Shown: in pieces, positions 1-9,840 of the stretch
Numbering within the stretch: the stretch's first letter is position 1
Layout of the letters: each line of letters begins with the position of its first letter
Origin: Elusimicrobiota bacterium
GTDB taxonomy: Bacteria > Elusimicrobiota > Elusimicrobia > UBA1565 > JACRDR01
NCBI GenBank assembly: GCA_016194745.1
Contig: JACQBA010000005.1
Location: forward strand, 124,001-188,000
DNA: 64,000 nt
Direction of reading: 5' to 3'
The notes under the pieces: generated by a model
What the model saw: the letters and a program-made list of their open reading frames with translations, nothing else
Database searches by the model: none
Told to the model about the DNA's origin: nothing
Position numbers and translations under genes: made by a program

Positions 1-1
1 G

Positions 2-286
2 AAGAGCAAGCTGATGGAATATTCGGAGGGCAGGCACTACGGTCGCCCGACCTACTCCTGGGCCTGCGTCGATGCCTCGAAGCCGCACGAGGTCCGCTAT
101 ACCGCCTACTATCAATTGGTCATCCGGACCGATCTCGAGACCAAGGCGTTCACCACAATCGTCGTCGTTTACCGCGTGAAGCTGCACGGGATGTTCGACC
201 CCGCCGCGCTGCCGCTCAACGACGCGACGATGCCCGGCCTCGCCGCCTATCGAGCATTCAAGACCTCTCTTTCCCCCAGATTCTAG
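2..286 (+). CDS. 5'-truncated hypothetical protein (C-terminal part)
   Basis: Frame open from the window edge (KSKLMEYSEGRH...SPRF*); stop at 286. Confidence 0.55.
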   Translation, partial: KSKLMEYSEGRHYGRPTYSWACVDASKPHEVRYTAYYQLVIRTDLETKAFTTIVVVYRVKLHGMFDPAALPLNDATMPGLAAYRAFKTSLSPRF

Positions 287-323
287 GCGGGCGCGCGGCC
301 GCTGTTCGGTCCCGTCGACGAAT

Positions 324-332
324 TGATACAAT
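324..332 (+). promoter_or_regulatory. Extended -10 promoter upstream of ald (TGATACAAT)
   Basis: TG-A-TACAAT, 54 nt before the ald ATG; same sequence precedes the tRNA. Confidence 0.5.
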
Positions 333-386
333 ACCGGTCTGTTCGTTCCGGGCGGAAGGCATGGTCCGGCACTTTGGGGTTAACCT

Positions 387-1505
387 ATGAATATCGGCGT
401 TCCGAAGGAGATCAAGAACCGAGAGCACCGCGTCGGCCTCGTTCCGGGCGGCGCGCGAGCGCTCGTCAAGGACGGGCATGCCGTGTTCGTCGAGAAAGGC
501 GCCGGCCTCGGCTCCGGCATCACGGACGAGGAATACAAGTCCGCCGGGGCGACGATCGTCGCGAGCAAGAAGAAGCTCTTCGACGACTCCGAGATGATCA
601 TCAAGGTCAAGGAGCCCCTGCCGGAGGAGTACGATTTCTTCCACGACGACCAGATCCTCTATACCTACCTTCACCTGGCGGCCGCCCCAAAGCTCGTGAC
701 GGCGCTTAAGAAGAAGAAGGTGAAGGCCGTGGCCTACGAGACGATCCAGCTCCCGGACGGGAGCCTCCCGCTCCTGACGCCGATGAGCGAGGTCGCCGGC
801 AAGATGTCGGTGCAGATCGGCGCGCACTTCCTCATCAAGCACGAAGGCGGGCGCGGCGTGCTCTTGGGCGGCGTCCCGGGAGTGCAGCGCGGCTACGTCA
901 CGATCATCGGCGGCGGCGTCGTCGGCATCAACGCGGCGAAGATCGCGGTCGGCATGGGAGCGCGGGTGAACATCCTCGACGTCTCGGCCTCGCGTCTGGC
1001 GTACCTCGACGACGTGTTCGGCAACTCGGTCACGACGCTCATGAGCCACGAGGAGAACATCGGCAACGCGGTCGCCAAGTCGGACCTCCTGATCGGCGCG
1101 GTCCTCATCCCGGGAGCCAAGGCCCCGAGCCTCGTCACCGAAGAGATGGTCAAGAAGATGCGGCCCGGCTCGGTCATCGTGGACGTCGCGGTCGACCAGG
1201 GCGGCTGCATCGAAACGACCGAGGTGACGTCGCACGATAAGCCGGTCATCGTCAAGCACGGCGTCCTCCATTACGCGGTGCCGAACATCCCGGGCTCGGT
1301 GTCGAACACCTCGACCTACGCGCTCACGAACGTGACGCTCAAGTACGCCAAGGCCATCGCGAAGCTCGGCCTCGAGGCCGCGGCCCGCAAGGATCCCGCC
1401 CTCCATAAGGGCGTCAACGTCTACGGCGGCAACATCACGCATCCCGCGGTCGCGGAAGCGGTCGACGAGAAGGCGGTCAGAATCCCCGAGCTCGCCGGCG
1501 TCTAG
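387..1505 (+). CDS. ald: Alanine dehydrogenase
   Basis: MNIGVPKEIKNREHRVGLVPGG...; NAD-binding GGGVVGINAAKIAVGMGA; full-length 372 aa. Confidence 0.95.
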   Translation: MNIGVPKEIKNREHRVGLVPGGARALVKDGHAVFVEKGAGLGSGITDEEYKSAGATIVASKKKLFDDSEMIIKVKEPLPEEYDFFHDDQILYTYLHLAAAPKLVTALKKKKVKAVAYETIQLPDGSLPLLTPMSEVAGKMSVQIGAHFLIKHEGGRGVLLGGVPGVQRGYVTIIGGGVVGINAAKIAVGMGARVNILDVSASRLAYLDDVFGNSVTTLMSHEENIGNAVAKSDLLIGAVLIPGAKAPSLVTEEMVKKMRPGSVIVDVAVDQGGCIETTEVTSHDKPVIVKHGVLHYAVPNIPGSVSNTSTYALTNVTLKYAKAIAKLGLEAAARKDPALHKGVNVYGGNITHPAVAEAVDEKAVRIPELAGV

Positions 1506-1508
1506 CCG

Positions 1509-2126
1509 GTGCCGGGCCTCATCCTCGAAGGCGTCACAGGGTCGGGCAAGACCGAGGTCTTAAGGCGCGTCTTGGCGGACTCGCGCGTGCCGGCGCTCCT
1601 GAAGGAAGGCCGCGTCTTCGGCGAGGACGAGACCTTCGGGGAGTCTCTGTCCGAACTGCGGGACCCGAACCTCAACGACGTGCAGCGCTGCGCCCGCCTG
1701 CGGCGAGTCATGCAGATCCTGGCCTCCGAAAGCATGAAGCGCGGCGACCGGTTCGGCTTCCTGCTCGAGCGGTTCCATCCAAGCTATTACGCCGTGATGC
1801 CGACGTGGAAGCTCTATGCCAACATCGACGACGCCTTGGCGCGCCTGGGATGCCGGCTGGTCCTGCTCAGTTATCCCGCGGAACTGGCGGAGGAGCGAGC
1901 ATTGGCACCCAGGCCGGGTGACGCGGAGGACCGGGCCGCAGGGCTCGCCGCGCATTTCGGCTCGCGGTCCGGCGCGGTGCACGCCGTCCAGGAGTCCCAG
2001 CGCGCGCGCCTGGAAATGATGGCCCGATCTCGCCTTCCGTACACCATCATCGACACGGCCGGGAAGGACTGGGACGCCTATTCCCGGACGGCGGTCGACT
2101 TCTGGGCGTCCGACCCGTCCGGATGA
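1509..2126 (+). CDS. P-loop nucleoside/nucleotide kinase-like protein
   Basis: N-terminal Walker A GVTGSGKT; size and layout resemble deoxynucleoside/thymidylate kinases; GTG start 4 nt after ald stop. Confidence 0.6.
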   Translation: MPGLILEGVTGSGKTEVLRRVLADSRVPALLKEGRVFGEDETFGESLSELRDPNLNDVQRCARLRRVMQILASESMKRGDRFGFLLERFHPSYYAVMPTWKLYANIDDALARLGCRLVLLSYPAELAEERALAPRPGDAEDRAAGLAAHFGSRSGAVHAVQESQRARLEMMARSRLPYTIIDTAGKDWDAYSRTAVDFWASDPSG

Positions 2127-2226
2127 TTCGCTGCGGCGTGCCGGATGAGAGCGTCAGGGCTGAGGTCGGCGAGCAGTTGAAACGGTTTCGCGGACAAGCC
2201 GCGCGCTAGCGCGCCCGCCGGACCCC

Positions 2227-2235
2227 TGTTATACT
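2227..2235 (+). promoter_or_regulatory. Extended -10 promoter of moxR operon (TGTTATACT)
   Basis: TG-T-TATACT ending 7 nt before ATG at 2243. Confidence 0.55.
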
Positions 2236-2242
2236 CAGCGGA

Positions 2243-3196
2243 ATGGGTGCTGAGAACGGGGTCCGCGCGGCCGCCGACGGGTTGGACCGCCTGCGCGGCA
2301 ATATCGAGTCGGTCGTCCGCGGCCAATCGACGGCAGTGCGCTACCTGCTCGCGGCGCTCGCGAGCGGCGGGCACGTCCTGCTCGAGGACTATCCGGGCAC
2401 CGGCAAGACGACGTTGGCCAAGGCGCTCGCCCGCTCCCTCGGAGCGCGGTTCTCCCGCGTCCAATTCACTCCGGACCTCTTGCCCTCCGATATCCTGGGC
2501 GTCCAGATCTTCGACCAAAAGACCGGCGAGTTCCGCTTCCACGAGGGACCCGTCTTCACGGACGTTCTGCTCGCCGACGAGATCAATCGCGCTTCGCCCA
2601 GGACGCAGTCGGCGCTGCTCGAGGCGATGGGGGAGCGTCAGGTGAGCATGGACGGGCGCTGCTTCGCGCTGGGGGAGATATTCTTCGTGATCGCGACGCA
2701 GAACCCGATCGAGTTCCAGGGCACCTATCCCCTGCCCGAGGCGCAGATGGACCGCTTCGCGATGCAGTTCAAGCCCGGCTACGTGCCGCCCGAAGTGGAG
2801 GTCCAGGTCTTGAGCGACCAGGAGCGCCGCCACCCGCTCGACGACTTGAGGCCGTGCCTGAGCCGCGAGGACTTGCTCGCGCTGCGCCGGAAGGTCGCCG
2901 AGGTCCGCATCGCGGAGGAGGTCAAGCGCTACATCGTCGACCTCGTCGCCGCGACGCGCAAGGCGTCCGGGGTCGCGATGGGGGCGAGCCCGCGCGCGTC
3001 GTTGTCGCTCATGCGCGCGGCGCAGGCCGTCGCCCTCATGGACGGGGACGGTTTCGTCTCGCCCAAGCACGTCCAGGAGCTCGCCGTCCCGGTCATCGCG
3101 CACCGACTCGCGCTCGATCCGCAAGCGCGGTTCTCGGGCGCGACCGCGGCGTCCGTGGTCGAGGAGCTTCTCCGCAAACTCCCCGTCCCGGCCTGA
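2243..3196 (+). CDS. MoxR-family AAA+ ATPase
   Basis: Walker A EDYPGTGKTTLAKAL; ADEINRASPRTQSALLEAMGERQV; ATQNPIEFQGTYPLPEAQMDRF. Confidence 0.93.
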   Translation: MGAENGVRAAADGLDRLRGNIESVVRGQSTAVRYLLAALASGGHVLLEDYPGTGKTTLAKALARSLGARFSRVQFTPDLLPSDILGVQIFDQKTGEFRFHEGPVFTDVLLADEINRASPRTQSALLEAMGERQVSMDGRCFALGEIFFVIATQNPIEFQGTYPLPEAQMDRFAMQFKPGYVPPEVEVQVLSDQERRHPLDDLRPCLSREDLLALRRKVAEVRIAEEVKRYIVDLVAATRKASGVAMGASPRASLSLMRAAQAVALMDGDGFVSPKHVQELAVPVIAHRLALDPQARFSGATAASVVEELLRKLPVPA

Positions 3197-4527
3197 TGCG
3201 GCGCCTGCAGTACCTCGCGCTGTGGGTGCACTCCGCCTTGCGGCGCCGTTTCGTGCGCCGGCTCACGCCTGCCGGCTGGCTCGCGCTGATCGGCCTCGTC
3301 GTCTCCGCCGCGCTCGGCATGGACACCCACGCGACGACCGCCTATCGCGCGTTCACGCTGCTCGCCGCGCTGCTGGTCCTCGCGTGGATCCCCGCCTGGT
3401 TCATGACCTTGCGCATCGCCGCCCGCCGGCGCTTGCCGCGCTACGGCACGGCCGGGTTGCCGGTGGCCTATACGGTCGCCGTGCGCAATCTCTCCTCCGC
3501 GCCGCTGCGGGGCTTGTCCGTGCTCGACGAGACGGGCGATCCAAGGCCTTCCTGGCGGGCGTTCGCCGCCGCCGCGTCGGCGGGAGGGCCGCTCTACCGT
3601 TTGTTCGGCAACGGCGCATGGAAACGGCTGGTCGAGCGGGGGCGCGCGGCGCTCTCGCAGGAGACGGAGGTGCCGGAGCTCTCTCCCGGAGGCGAGGCGG
3701 AAGTCCGCTGCGAGCTCACGCCGCTCCGCCGCGGGAGGCTCGAGCTGTCGTCGCTCTCGGGATTCCGCAGCGAGCCCCTCGGGCTCGCGCGCTCGATCGG
3801 CACGCTCGCGGCCGCCGACGCGATGCTGATCCTCCCGAAGCGCTACCCGATCCCCCGCCTCGACCTGCCCGGCGGCCGGCGCATGCATCCGGGCGGGCTC
3901 GCGCTGTCGGCTCCCGTCGGCGAGTCCCAGGAGTTCCTCTCGCTGCGCGAGTACCGTCCCGGCGACCCGCTCCGCCGCGTCCATTGGCGCAGCCTGCCCA
4001 AGACGGGCAAGCTCATCGTCAAGGAGTTCCAGGAGGAGCGCTTCACGCGCCACGCGCTGATCCTCGACGCCTGCGCGCCGGAAGGGGAGGTCTTCGAGGA
4101 GGCCGTGTCGGCGGCCGCGTCCTTGGCGTTTTGCGCGCGCACTCAGGACTCGCTGCTCGACCTTTTGTTCGTCGGCGAGCGGGCGTACTGCTTCACCTCG
4201 GGCCGCGGCCAGGGGACGACCGAGCGCCTGCTCGAGGTCCTGGCCGGCGTGGCGCCGAGCGCGCGCCCGTTCTCGGACCTGCGGGCGGCGGTGATGCCGA
4301 AGGCGCGGCTCTTGAGCGGCGCGATCGTCCTCCTGCAGGCGTGGGACGAGGAGCGGCGCGCGTTCCTGCGCGAGCTGCGGGGCCTCGGCGTGCCGGTCGT
4401 CGCGGGTCTCGTGCGCACGGGGGGACCGCCGCCGTCGCCCGACCCGGCGCGCGAGGCCACGAGGACGCTCGAGGTCGGCCGGATGCAGGAAGCGCTCGCC
4501 GCGTTCGTCGGCGGAGGCGCCGCATGA
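3196..4527 (+). CDS. DUF58-domain membrane protein
   Basis: Start overlaps moxR stop (TGATG); two N-terminal TM segments; DUF58 motif EFLSLREYRPGDPLRRVHWRSLPKTGKLIVKEFQEE. Confidence 0.9.
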   Translation: MRRLQYLALWVHSALRRRFVRRLTPAGWLALIGLVVSAALGMDTHATTAYRAFTLLAALLVLAWIPAWFMTLRIAARRRLPRYGTAGLPVAYTVAVRNLSSAPLRGLSVLDETGDPRPSWRAFAAAASAGGPLYRLFGNGAWKRLVERGRAALSQETEVPELSPGGEAEVRCELTPLRRGRLELSSLSGFRSEPLGLARSIGTLAAADAMLILPKRYPIPRLDLPGGRRMHPGGLALSAPVGESQEFLSLREYRPGDPLRRVHWRSLPKTGKLIVKEFQEERFTRHALILDACAPEGEVFEEAVSAAASLAFCARTQDSLLDLLFVGERAYCFTSGRGQGTTERLLEVLAGVAPSARPFSDLRAAVMPKARLLSGAIVLLQAWDEERRAFLRELRGLGVPVVAGLVRTGGPPPSPDPAREATRTLEVGRMQEALAAFVGGGAA

Positions 4528-6497
4528 AGGCGCCGCCGGGGCTGCTCGCCGCGGCGCTCCTATTTTGGGGCTGGCAGACGGGGCAGACGGCGCTCGCGCT
4601 CGCGATGGCGGCTCTCGTCGAGAGCCATCGTTTCGCGCGCGGGCGCTGGGACCTCGCGCGCGACGACTTCAGCCGCGTCTCGGACTTCTGCACGTTCTTC
4701 TTCCTAGTCCTCGTCGCGATCTTCGCGCTTCGCGAAACGTCGACCGCGATCCTGGGGATCGTGCGCTGGCTGCCGCTCAACTATCTCCCGATCCTCGCGG
4801 CGCAGGCGTACAGCGCTCAGGCGGGCGTGGACCGAGAAGTGTTCTTCCTCGTCGTGCTGAGGCGCTCGGGCGCCGCCCGCGAGGGGGAGCCGCGGCGGCT
4901 CATCGATTTGTCGTATCCCTATGCCGCGCTCTGCGTCCTGGCGGCGGCGGCGTCCAATCAGCGCGGCCCCGGCTACTACGCGGGCGCCTGCCTGATCGCG
5001 GGAGGGGCGCTGTGGTCCGTCCGTCCGCGCGCCTGGTCCGCCTGGGCGTGGGTCCCCGCCTTCGCGGCCGCGGCGTGCTTGGGCGGCGCGGGCCACGTCG
5101 CACTATACGGTCTTCAACTCGAGCTCGAGCGCAATCTCCCGGATTGGGTGACGAACGGCCTGTCCGGCGGCGGAGACGCGCTGCGCGGCCGCACCTCGCT
5201 CGGACACGTCGGCCGGCTCAAGTTTTCGGGCGCCGTCCTCATGCGGGTCAAGCTCTTGGATGCCGGGATGCCGCCGCCGTATCTCTACGGAGGCGTGTAC
5301 AACCTCTACAACGCGAAGCAGTGGTTCGGAAGAAGCACCGCCTTCACGGAGATTCCGTACGACGGCGGCCTCTGGCGTCTCGGCGGGGGGGCCGCAGCTG
5401 CGAGACGGCTGAGCGCGGTGACGTGGCCGCGGGAGGGGAAGGCCCTCCTCGCCTTGCCCGCCGGGACCTCGGCGATCCGCCTCAACGCGGAGTCGCTCCA
5501 GCGCAGCCGCTACGGGTCGGTGCGCGGCCGCGGCCTCGAGTCGCCGGCGATGCTGGAGTCGACGTACGACGGGCGGACGCCGCCGGGCGCCGCGCCCGAG
5601 CCCGCCGACGTGGAACTGCCGCGCCATTTGGCGGACCTCTTGCGCGCGGAGTCGGGCCGCCTCGGGCTCGCCGGCCTCGCGCCGAGCAAGGCGATGGAGC
5701 GCCTGGAGTCCTACTTCGGAGGATTTCGGTACACGCTGAACCGTTCCGGAGCCGAGCCGGCCGAGCCCATCTCGGATTTCCTGCTGCGCGCGCGCGCCGG
5801 GCACTGCGAGTATTTCGCGACGTCCGCGGCGCTGCTGCTGCGCGCGGCGGGTATCCCGGCCCGCTACGCGACGGGCTTCATCGTCCGGGACTATTCCTCA
5901 TGGGAAGGCGCCTACCTCGTGCGAAGCCGGCACGCGCACGCGTGGACCTTGGCATGGGACGGCGGCGCGTGGCGGGTCCTCGACGCGACTCCGGCCGCCT
6001 GGCTCGAATCGGAGGAGGAGCGCCCGTCGTGGTGGGAGCCGCTGATGGACAAGCTCTCCTACGCGCGCTTGGCCGCCCTGCGCTGGCGCTCCGAAGGGGG
6101 CGGCTCGGGGGTGGGGAAGGCGTTCGCGTGGCTCCTCTTGCCCGCGGGACTCTATCTCCTGAAGCGCTTGTCCGGCCGTCGGCGGCGCGACGCCGCGGCG
6201 CTTGCGTCGTCGCCGGCGGCGGAAGTCCCGAAGCTGGGGACCGACAGCGAGCTTTACGAAGTCCTCGAGGCCCTCGAGCGGGGGGGATGGGGCCGCCGGG
6301 AATGGGAGCCGCTGTCGGTCTGGCTTAAGCGGCTCGAAGACTCCGCCGAGCGGCGCTTCCCGTTGGAGGGGCTTCGCGAGGCCGTCGCACTGCACGAGCG
6401 CTACCGGTACGACCCGAACGGGCTGACGCCGAAGGAGCGGGCGAAGCTCTGCGCCGCGTCGCGGCAAGCGGCGCTCGACGCGGCGGGCAAGGCGTAG
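4524..6497 (+). CDS. TgpA-like membrane transglutaminase-domain protein
   Basis: ATGA overlap with DUF58 gene; N-terminal TM helices; GHCEYFATSAALLLRAAGIPARYATGF...RHAHAW...VLDATP gives Cys/His/Asp. Confidence 0.9.
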   Translation: MKAPPGLLAAALLFWGWQTGQTALALAMAALVESHRFARGRWDLARDDFSRVSDFCTFFFLVLVAIFALRETSTAILGIVRWLPLNYLPILAAQAYSAQAGVDREVFFLVVLRRSGAAREGEPRRLIDLSYPYAALCVLAAAASNQRGPGYYAGACLIAGGALWSVRPRAWSAWAWVPAFAAAACLGGAGHVALYGLQLELERNLPDWVTNGLSGGGDALRGRTSLGHVGRLKFSGAVLMRVKLLDAGMPPPYLYGGVYNLYNAKQWFGRSTAFTEIPYDGGLWRLGGGAAAARRLSAVTWPREGKALLALPAGTSAIRLNAESLQRSRYGSVRGRGLESPAMLESTYDGRTPPGAAPEPADVELPRHLADLLRAESGRLGLAGLAPSKAMERLESYFGGFRYTLNRSGAEPAEPISDFLLRARAGHCEYFATSAALLLRAAGIPARYATGFIVRDYSSWEGAYLVRSRHAHAWTLAWDGGAWRVLDATPAAWLESEEERPSWWEPLMDKLSYARLAALRWRSEGGGSGVGKAFAWLLLPAGLYLLKRLSGRRRRDAAALASSPAAEVPKLGTDSELYEVLEALERGGWGRREWEPLSVWLKRLEDSAERRFPLEGLREAVALHERYRYDPNGLTPKERAKLCAASRQAALDAAGKA

Positions 6498-6558
6498 ACG
6501 CGCGCCCGCCGCGCCGAACCTGCGCGGCGATCGGCCTTTTGCTACCATCCGGTCTGCG

Positions 6559-8406
6559 ATGGCGAAGAAGCATAAGCCCAAGGAACAGCCGTCCGTCCAA
6601 GCACCGTCGTCGGCGAAGATCTTTTGGCTGCCGACGTTCGTGCTCGCGGCGATCCCGGCGTACGTGATCGTGGAGTCGATGCAGGCCCACGACTTCGCGC
6701 ATCGCGCCTACTTCGTCCAAAACGATCTGCTGAACTCATTGTCGTGGATGTGCTTCGCCCTGGCGGTCCTGCTGGCGGTGTTCCCTCCGCTGCGTCGGCT
6801 CGCGCACGAGCATCTGGATTCCCTTGGGCAAGCGACGCTCTCGGCCCGGCTCTCGTGGCTCGGCGCGGGATTCCTCGGCGTGTTCGTCTGGTTCAATTTC
6901 ATCCGCTATTGCCAGTACCGCGCGTTCCTCCTGCCTCAGGACACGACGTGCAACGTGAATACCGCCTACACGTTCCTGCACCACGGAGTGCTCGAATGGC
7001 CGATCTGGGGCATGAAGGTGTTCTCGCTTCACTTCATCTATCAGTGGGCCGTGTTCTCTCCCTTTCTGCTTATCAAGAACAGCCCCGTCACCTTGCTCTT
7101 CGTGCAGAACTTCTTCATCTGCTCGGCGCCGTTCGCGGCCTATGCCCTCGCGGTCCGATTGACCCGGTCTCCCGCGGCGGGCTTCGTCGGCATGATCCTG
7201 ACGCTCTCGACGCCGTATCTGTACGAGCTACTGACGTCGAACCTTCATAACGCGGCGCTCTGCGCGTTCCTGCCGTGGATGATGTACTTCCTATATCAAG
7301 GCCGATGGGCGTTGGTCGGGTTCCTCGTCTTTCTCATGATCGGCAGCGTCGAGCAGGTGCCGTTCATCTTCGCCGGGCTCGGGCTCTACGCGATCTACGC
7401 GCTGCGCGAGCGCGTCCCTCGGAACTGGGTGATCGGACTGTCCGTCACCGCGGCGGCGGGCGCCTTGTTCGTGTTCGAGCAGGCGGTCAAGAAGCACTAC
7501 GCGAGCCTCGAGGGGATCTCCCATTTCATGGGCGCGGGGCAGTGGGAACTGCTGCGCGCGATGGTGCCGGCCGGGACGCCGGAGGCGGAGATCCCGAAGC
7601 AGATGCTGAGCCATCCCTTCCGGACGATGGGGATGATGCTGTCCCTCTATAAGTACTTTCCCGTACTACGCGTACTGTTCTCCATGGGACTCTTCCCGCT
7701 GCTGGCGCCTTTCGAGCTGATCCCGTTTCTAACGACCGTCTTGCCGCAGGTCCTCGCGGCGCCGCCCGCGAAGGCGCCGTTCTTCAACTACCATCCGATC
7801 ACCTACCACGATTTCGGCCTGCACCACGGGGCCTACATCTTCGGCCCGCTCGTGTTCGCGACGGCGCACGGCATCATGAAAGCGCGCGAGCGCCTGGCCG
7901 CGCGCGGCTGGCAGAGCTGGCTGCTCGTCTGGGCGTTCGCGGTGTCGGGCGTCGGCTTCAAGTACGCACATCGCACCCTCAATCCGAACTGGCGCGAGCC
8001 GTGGTTCGACGCGATGCCGGCCTTGATCGAGCGCATCCCGCCCCAGGCGCGCGTCTGGGTCGATGAGTACGCCTCGGCGCATCTTTCCGCGCGCCGTTGG
8101 ATCAAGGTCATCCAGTGGGGCCCGGACGAGCCCTACGGCTACCACAAGCTCTTCAAGCCGGACTACGTTCTTTTCAGCAAGGCGTTCGCGGCGTACGCGA
8201 AGCCGCCGTTCCGCGACAAGATGCTCCAGTTCTTCGCCGACAACGGCTATGTCAAGGATGCCGAGCGCGCCGACGCGGTGCTCCTCAAGGCGCCGCAGCT
8301 ATCCTTGGACCCGGAATCGGTCCCCGCGTGGGTCCCGCTGCCGGATAAGATCGATCCGAAGAAAGTCGAGGCGTTCGCGCAGTATCTGCTGGCGCCAGCG
8401 CCGTAA
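6559..8406 (+). CDS. DUF2079-like polytopic membrane protein
   Basis: Multiple TM segments; layout resembles DUF2079 membrane proteins; extended -10 TGCTACCAT at 6540-6548. Confidence 0.65.
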   Translation: MAKKHKPKEQPSVQAPSSAKIFWLPTFVLAAIPAYVIVESMQAHDFAHRAYFVQNDLLNSLSWMCFALAVLLAVFPPLRRLAHEHLDSLGQATLSARLSWLGAGFLGVFVWFNFIRYCQYRAFLLPQDTTCNVNTAYTFLHHGVLEWPIWGMKVFSLHFIYQWAVFSPFLLIKNSPVTLLFVQNFFICSAPFAAYALAVRLTRSPAAGFVGMILTLSTPYLYELLTSNLHNAALCAFLPWMMYFLYQGRWALVGFLVFLMIGSVEQVPFIFAGLGLYAIYALRERVPRNWVIGLSVTAAAGALFVFEQAVKKHYASLEGISHFMGAGQWELLRAMVPAGTPEAEIPKQMLSHPFRTMGMMLSLYKYFPVLRVLFSMGLFPLLAPFELIPFLTTVLPQVLAAPPAKAPFFNYHPITYHDFGLHHGAYIFGPLVFATAHGIMKARERLAARGWQSWLLVWAFAVSGVGFKYAHRTLNPNWREPWFDAMPALIERIPPQARVWVDEYASAHLSARRWIKVIQWGPDEPYGYHKLFKPDYVLFSKAFAAYAKPPFRDKMLQFFADNGYVKDAERADAVLLKAPQLSLDPESVPAWVPLPDKIDPKKVEAFAQYLLAPAP

Positions 8407-8562
8407 TTCCCCGCGGTAGGTCCTTGAGCTCCGCGGGCGCAGGCCCAAAGCCTCCTCGGCGATTTCCCCTTCGTCTCGCGTTGACTCGCCGGCGGAGTTC
8501 CTAGAATGACGACGTCGTGGCGCCCTCTAGGAGGGGCGAAGCCGCATCGCGAGGAGCGTATC

Positions 8563-9042
8563 ATGAACCTATCTTTGTTCAAGCGTGCGGGCCTGCTGGC
8601 CCTCATGCAAGCCCAACTCTGTTCCGCCGCAATCAACCCCCTGCAGCCGCTCGGCCAGGCGAACGAGCCCGCCGAGACGCGCGTGAGCGCGCGCGAGCTT
8701 CTGGACGCCGCGGCGACGTTGAAACGCCAGGGCCTCTCCAGGCCCGAGATCCTCGAGCGACTCTACCCGCAGGCCAAGGCGAGCCGCCTCTCCGCCCGCG
8801 ACCTGCGCGCGGAGATCACCCGTCGCTTCGGCGTCGAAGGCGAGCGCCTCGAGGCGATGTCGGAGCAGGCCGCGTCGGAGATGGTCGCCCTCAATGTCGA
8901 CCCGGCGAAATACGGCGCCGAGTCGTATCAGCAGGCGCACCCGATGATCATCCCGGTCTTCTGCGTGTTCCATCCGGTCGGCTGGGCGGTTTGCCTGGGC
9001 GGAGTCGTCGTCCTGATCTGGGGCGCGATCGCGCTGCTGTAG
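8563..9042 (+). CDS. Hypothetical exported/membrane protein
   Basis: MNLSLFKRAGLLALMQAQLCSA signal-like start; C-terminal TM; TAGAAT -10 with upstream TTGACT near 8480-8505. Confidence 0.6.
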   Translation: MNLSLFKRAGLLALMQAQLCSAAINPLQPLGQANEPAETRVSARELLDAAATLKRQGLSRPEILERLYPQAKASRLSARDLRAEITRRFGVEGERLEAMSEQAASEMVALNVDPAKYGAESYQQAHPMIIPVFCVFHPVGWAVCLGGVVVLIWGAIALL

Positions 9043-9077
9043 CGCACGCCCGGTCATTGCCGACTCCCGTCGGGAAT

Positions 9078-9086
9078 TGATACAAT
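9078..9086 (+). promoter_or_regulatory. Extended -10 of tRNA-Glu gene (TGATACAAT)
   Basis: 25 nt before tRNA 5' end. Confidence 0.55.
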
Positions 9087-9111
9087 GCTGCTTCAGTATC
9101 GGGCCACCAAC

Positions 9112-9188
9112 GGCGCGTTCGTCTAGCGGCCCAGGACGCTGCCCTCTCAAGGCAGAGATCACGGGTTCGAATCCCGTACGCGCCACCA
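9112..9188 (+). tRNA. tRNA-Glu, anticodon CUC, CCA encoded
   Basis: Acceptor GGCGCGT/ACGCGCC, anticodon arm CTGCC-CTCTCAA-GGCAG, T-arm CGGGTTCGAATCCCG, 3' ACCA. Confidence 0.95.
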
Positions 9189-9195
9189 CTTTGCA

Positions 9196-9222
9196 AGAAA
9201 CCCTCCACATGGAGGGTTTTCT
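9196..9222 (+). terminator. Rho-independent terminator after tRNA-Glu
   Basis: AGAAACCCTCCA-CA-TGGAGGGTTTTCT hairpin with T-run. Confidence 0.8.
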
Positions 9223-9310
9223 GCTTCTCCGACCCAGCGGCTTTACAGGACGTTTACCCGACCTCAATCGGGTTTTCACGGGGTTCTGGCACCCATAAGG
9301 TGAGGAAGCC

Positions 9311-9817
9311 ATGGGTGGAAATCGAGGGCTTGGCTGGTGGATTCTCTTAGGAGCGACACTTCTTTTCCTCGGAGTCACACAGGCACGCGGCGCCCAATTG
9401 CCGGCGCCCCCCAGGGCCGAGGAGTTGCCGGCCAGGATGTCCTGCAATCAGATCTCCCGGCGCATGAACCGGGACTATGCCCTCATCCGGAAGTGGACGC
9501 CCAAGCTGCGGCAGCTCAAGCAGAACGCGGCTCTGCTCGAGGCGCAGGCCCAACGGGAAGAGGATCAGACCCGGCGGCGGGCGATTGCCAAGTACGCGGA
9601 GGATCTGAAGGCGCATGCGTGGAAGATCGAGGCGCAGCTCGAGCAGGTCCAGCGCAACATCACGGCGCTGATCGAGCGCTTTCCGTCCCAATGCGAGGCG
9701 GCGGATTCGGGACGCAGGGAGCGGGCGGTCCGCGCCGAGTCCCAGCCGCGGGCGTCGCTGCGGCCCATGCAGCCGATGCGGCGGGTCCAATTTAGAAAGG
9801 TCGGGCGGGACCGCTAG
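9311..9817 (+). CDS. Hypothetical exported coiled-coil protein
   Basis: Hydrophobic N-terminus ending ARGAQ; charged helical body with C-x-C-terminal Cys. Confidence 0.6.
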   Translation: MGGNRGLGWWILLGATLLFLGVTQARGAQLPAPPRAEELPARMSCNQISRRMNRDYALIRKWTPKLRQLKQNAALLEAQAQREEDQTRRRAIAKYAEDLKAHAWKIEAQLEQVQRNITALIERFPSQCEAADSGRRERAVRAESQPRASLRPMQPMRRVQFRKVGRDR

Positions 9818-9840
9818 GCTTTTTGCTAATTTGTACCCGC

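Noticed and set aside
258-1442. Long minus-strand ORF antisense to ald
   Set aside because: GC-rich third-position artefact: Arg/Asp/Val-rich composition, no recognisable domain, while the plus strand encodes a full alanine dehydrogenase
3222-6497. 1091-aa reading of the transglutaminase ORF from 3222
   Set aside because: First 434 codons are an out-of-frame shadow of the DUF58 gene; the real start is ATG at 4524 in the ATGA overlap
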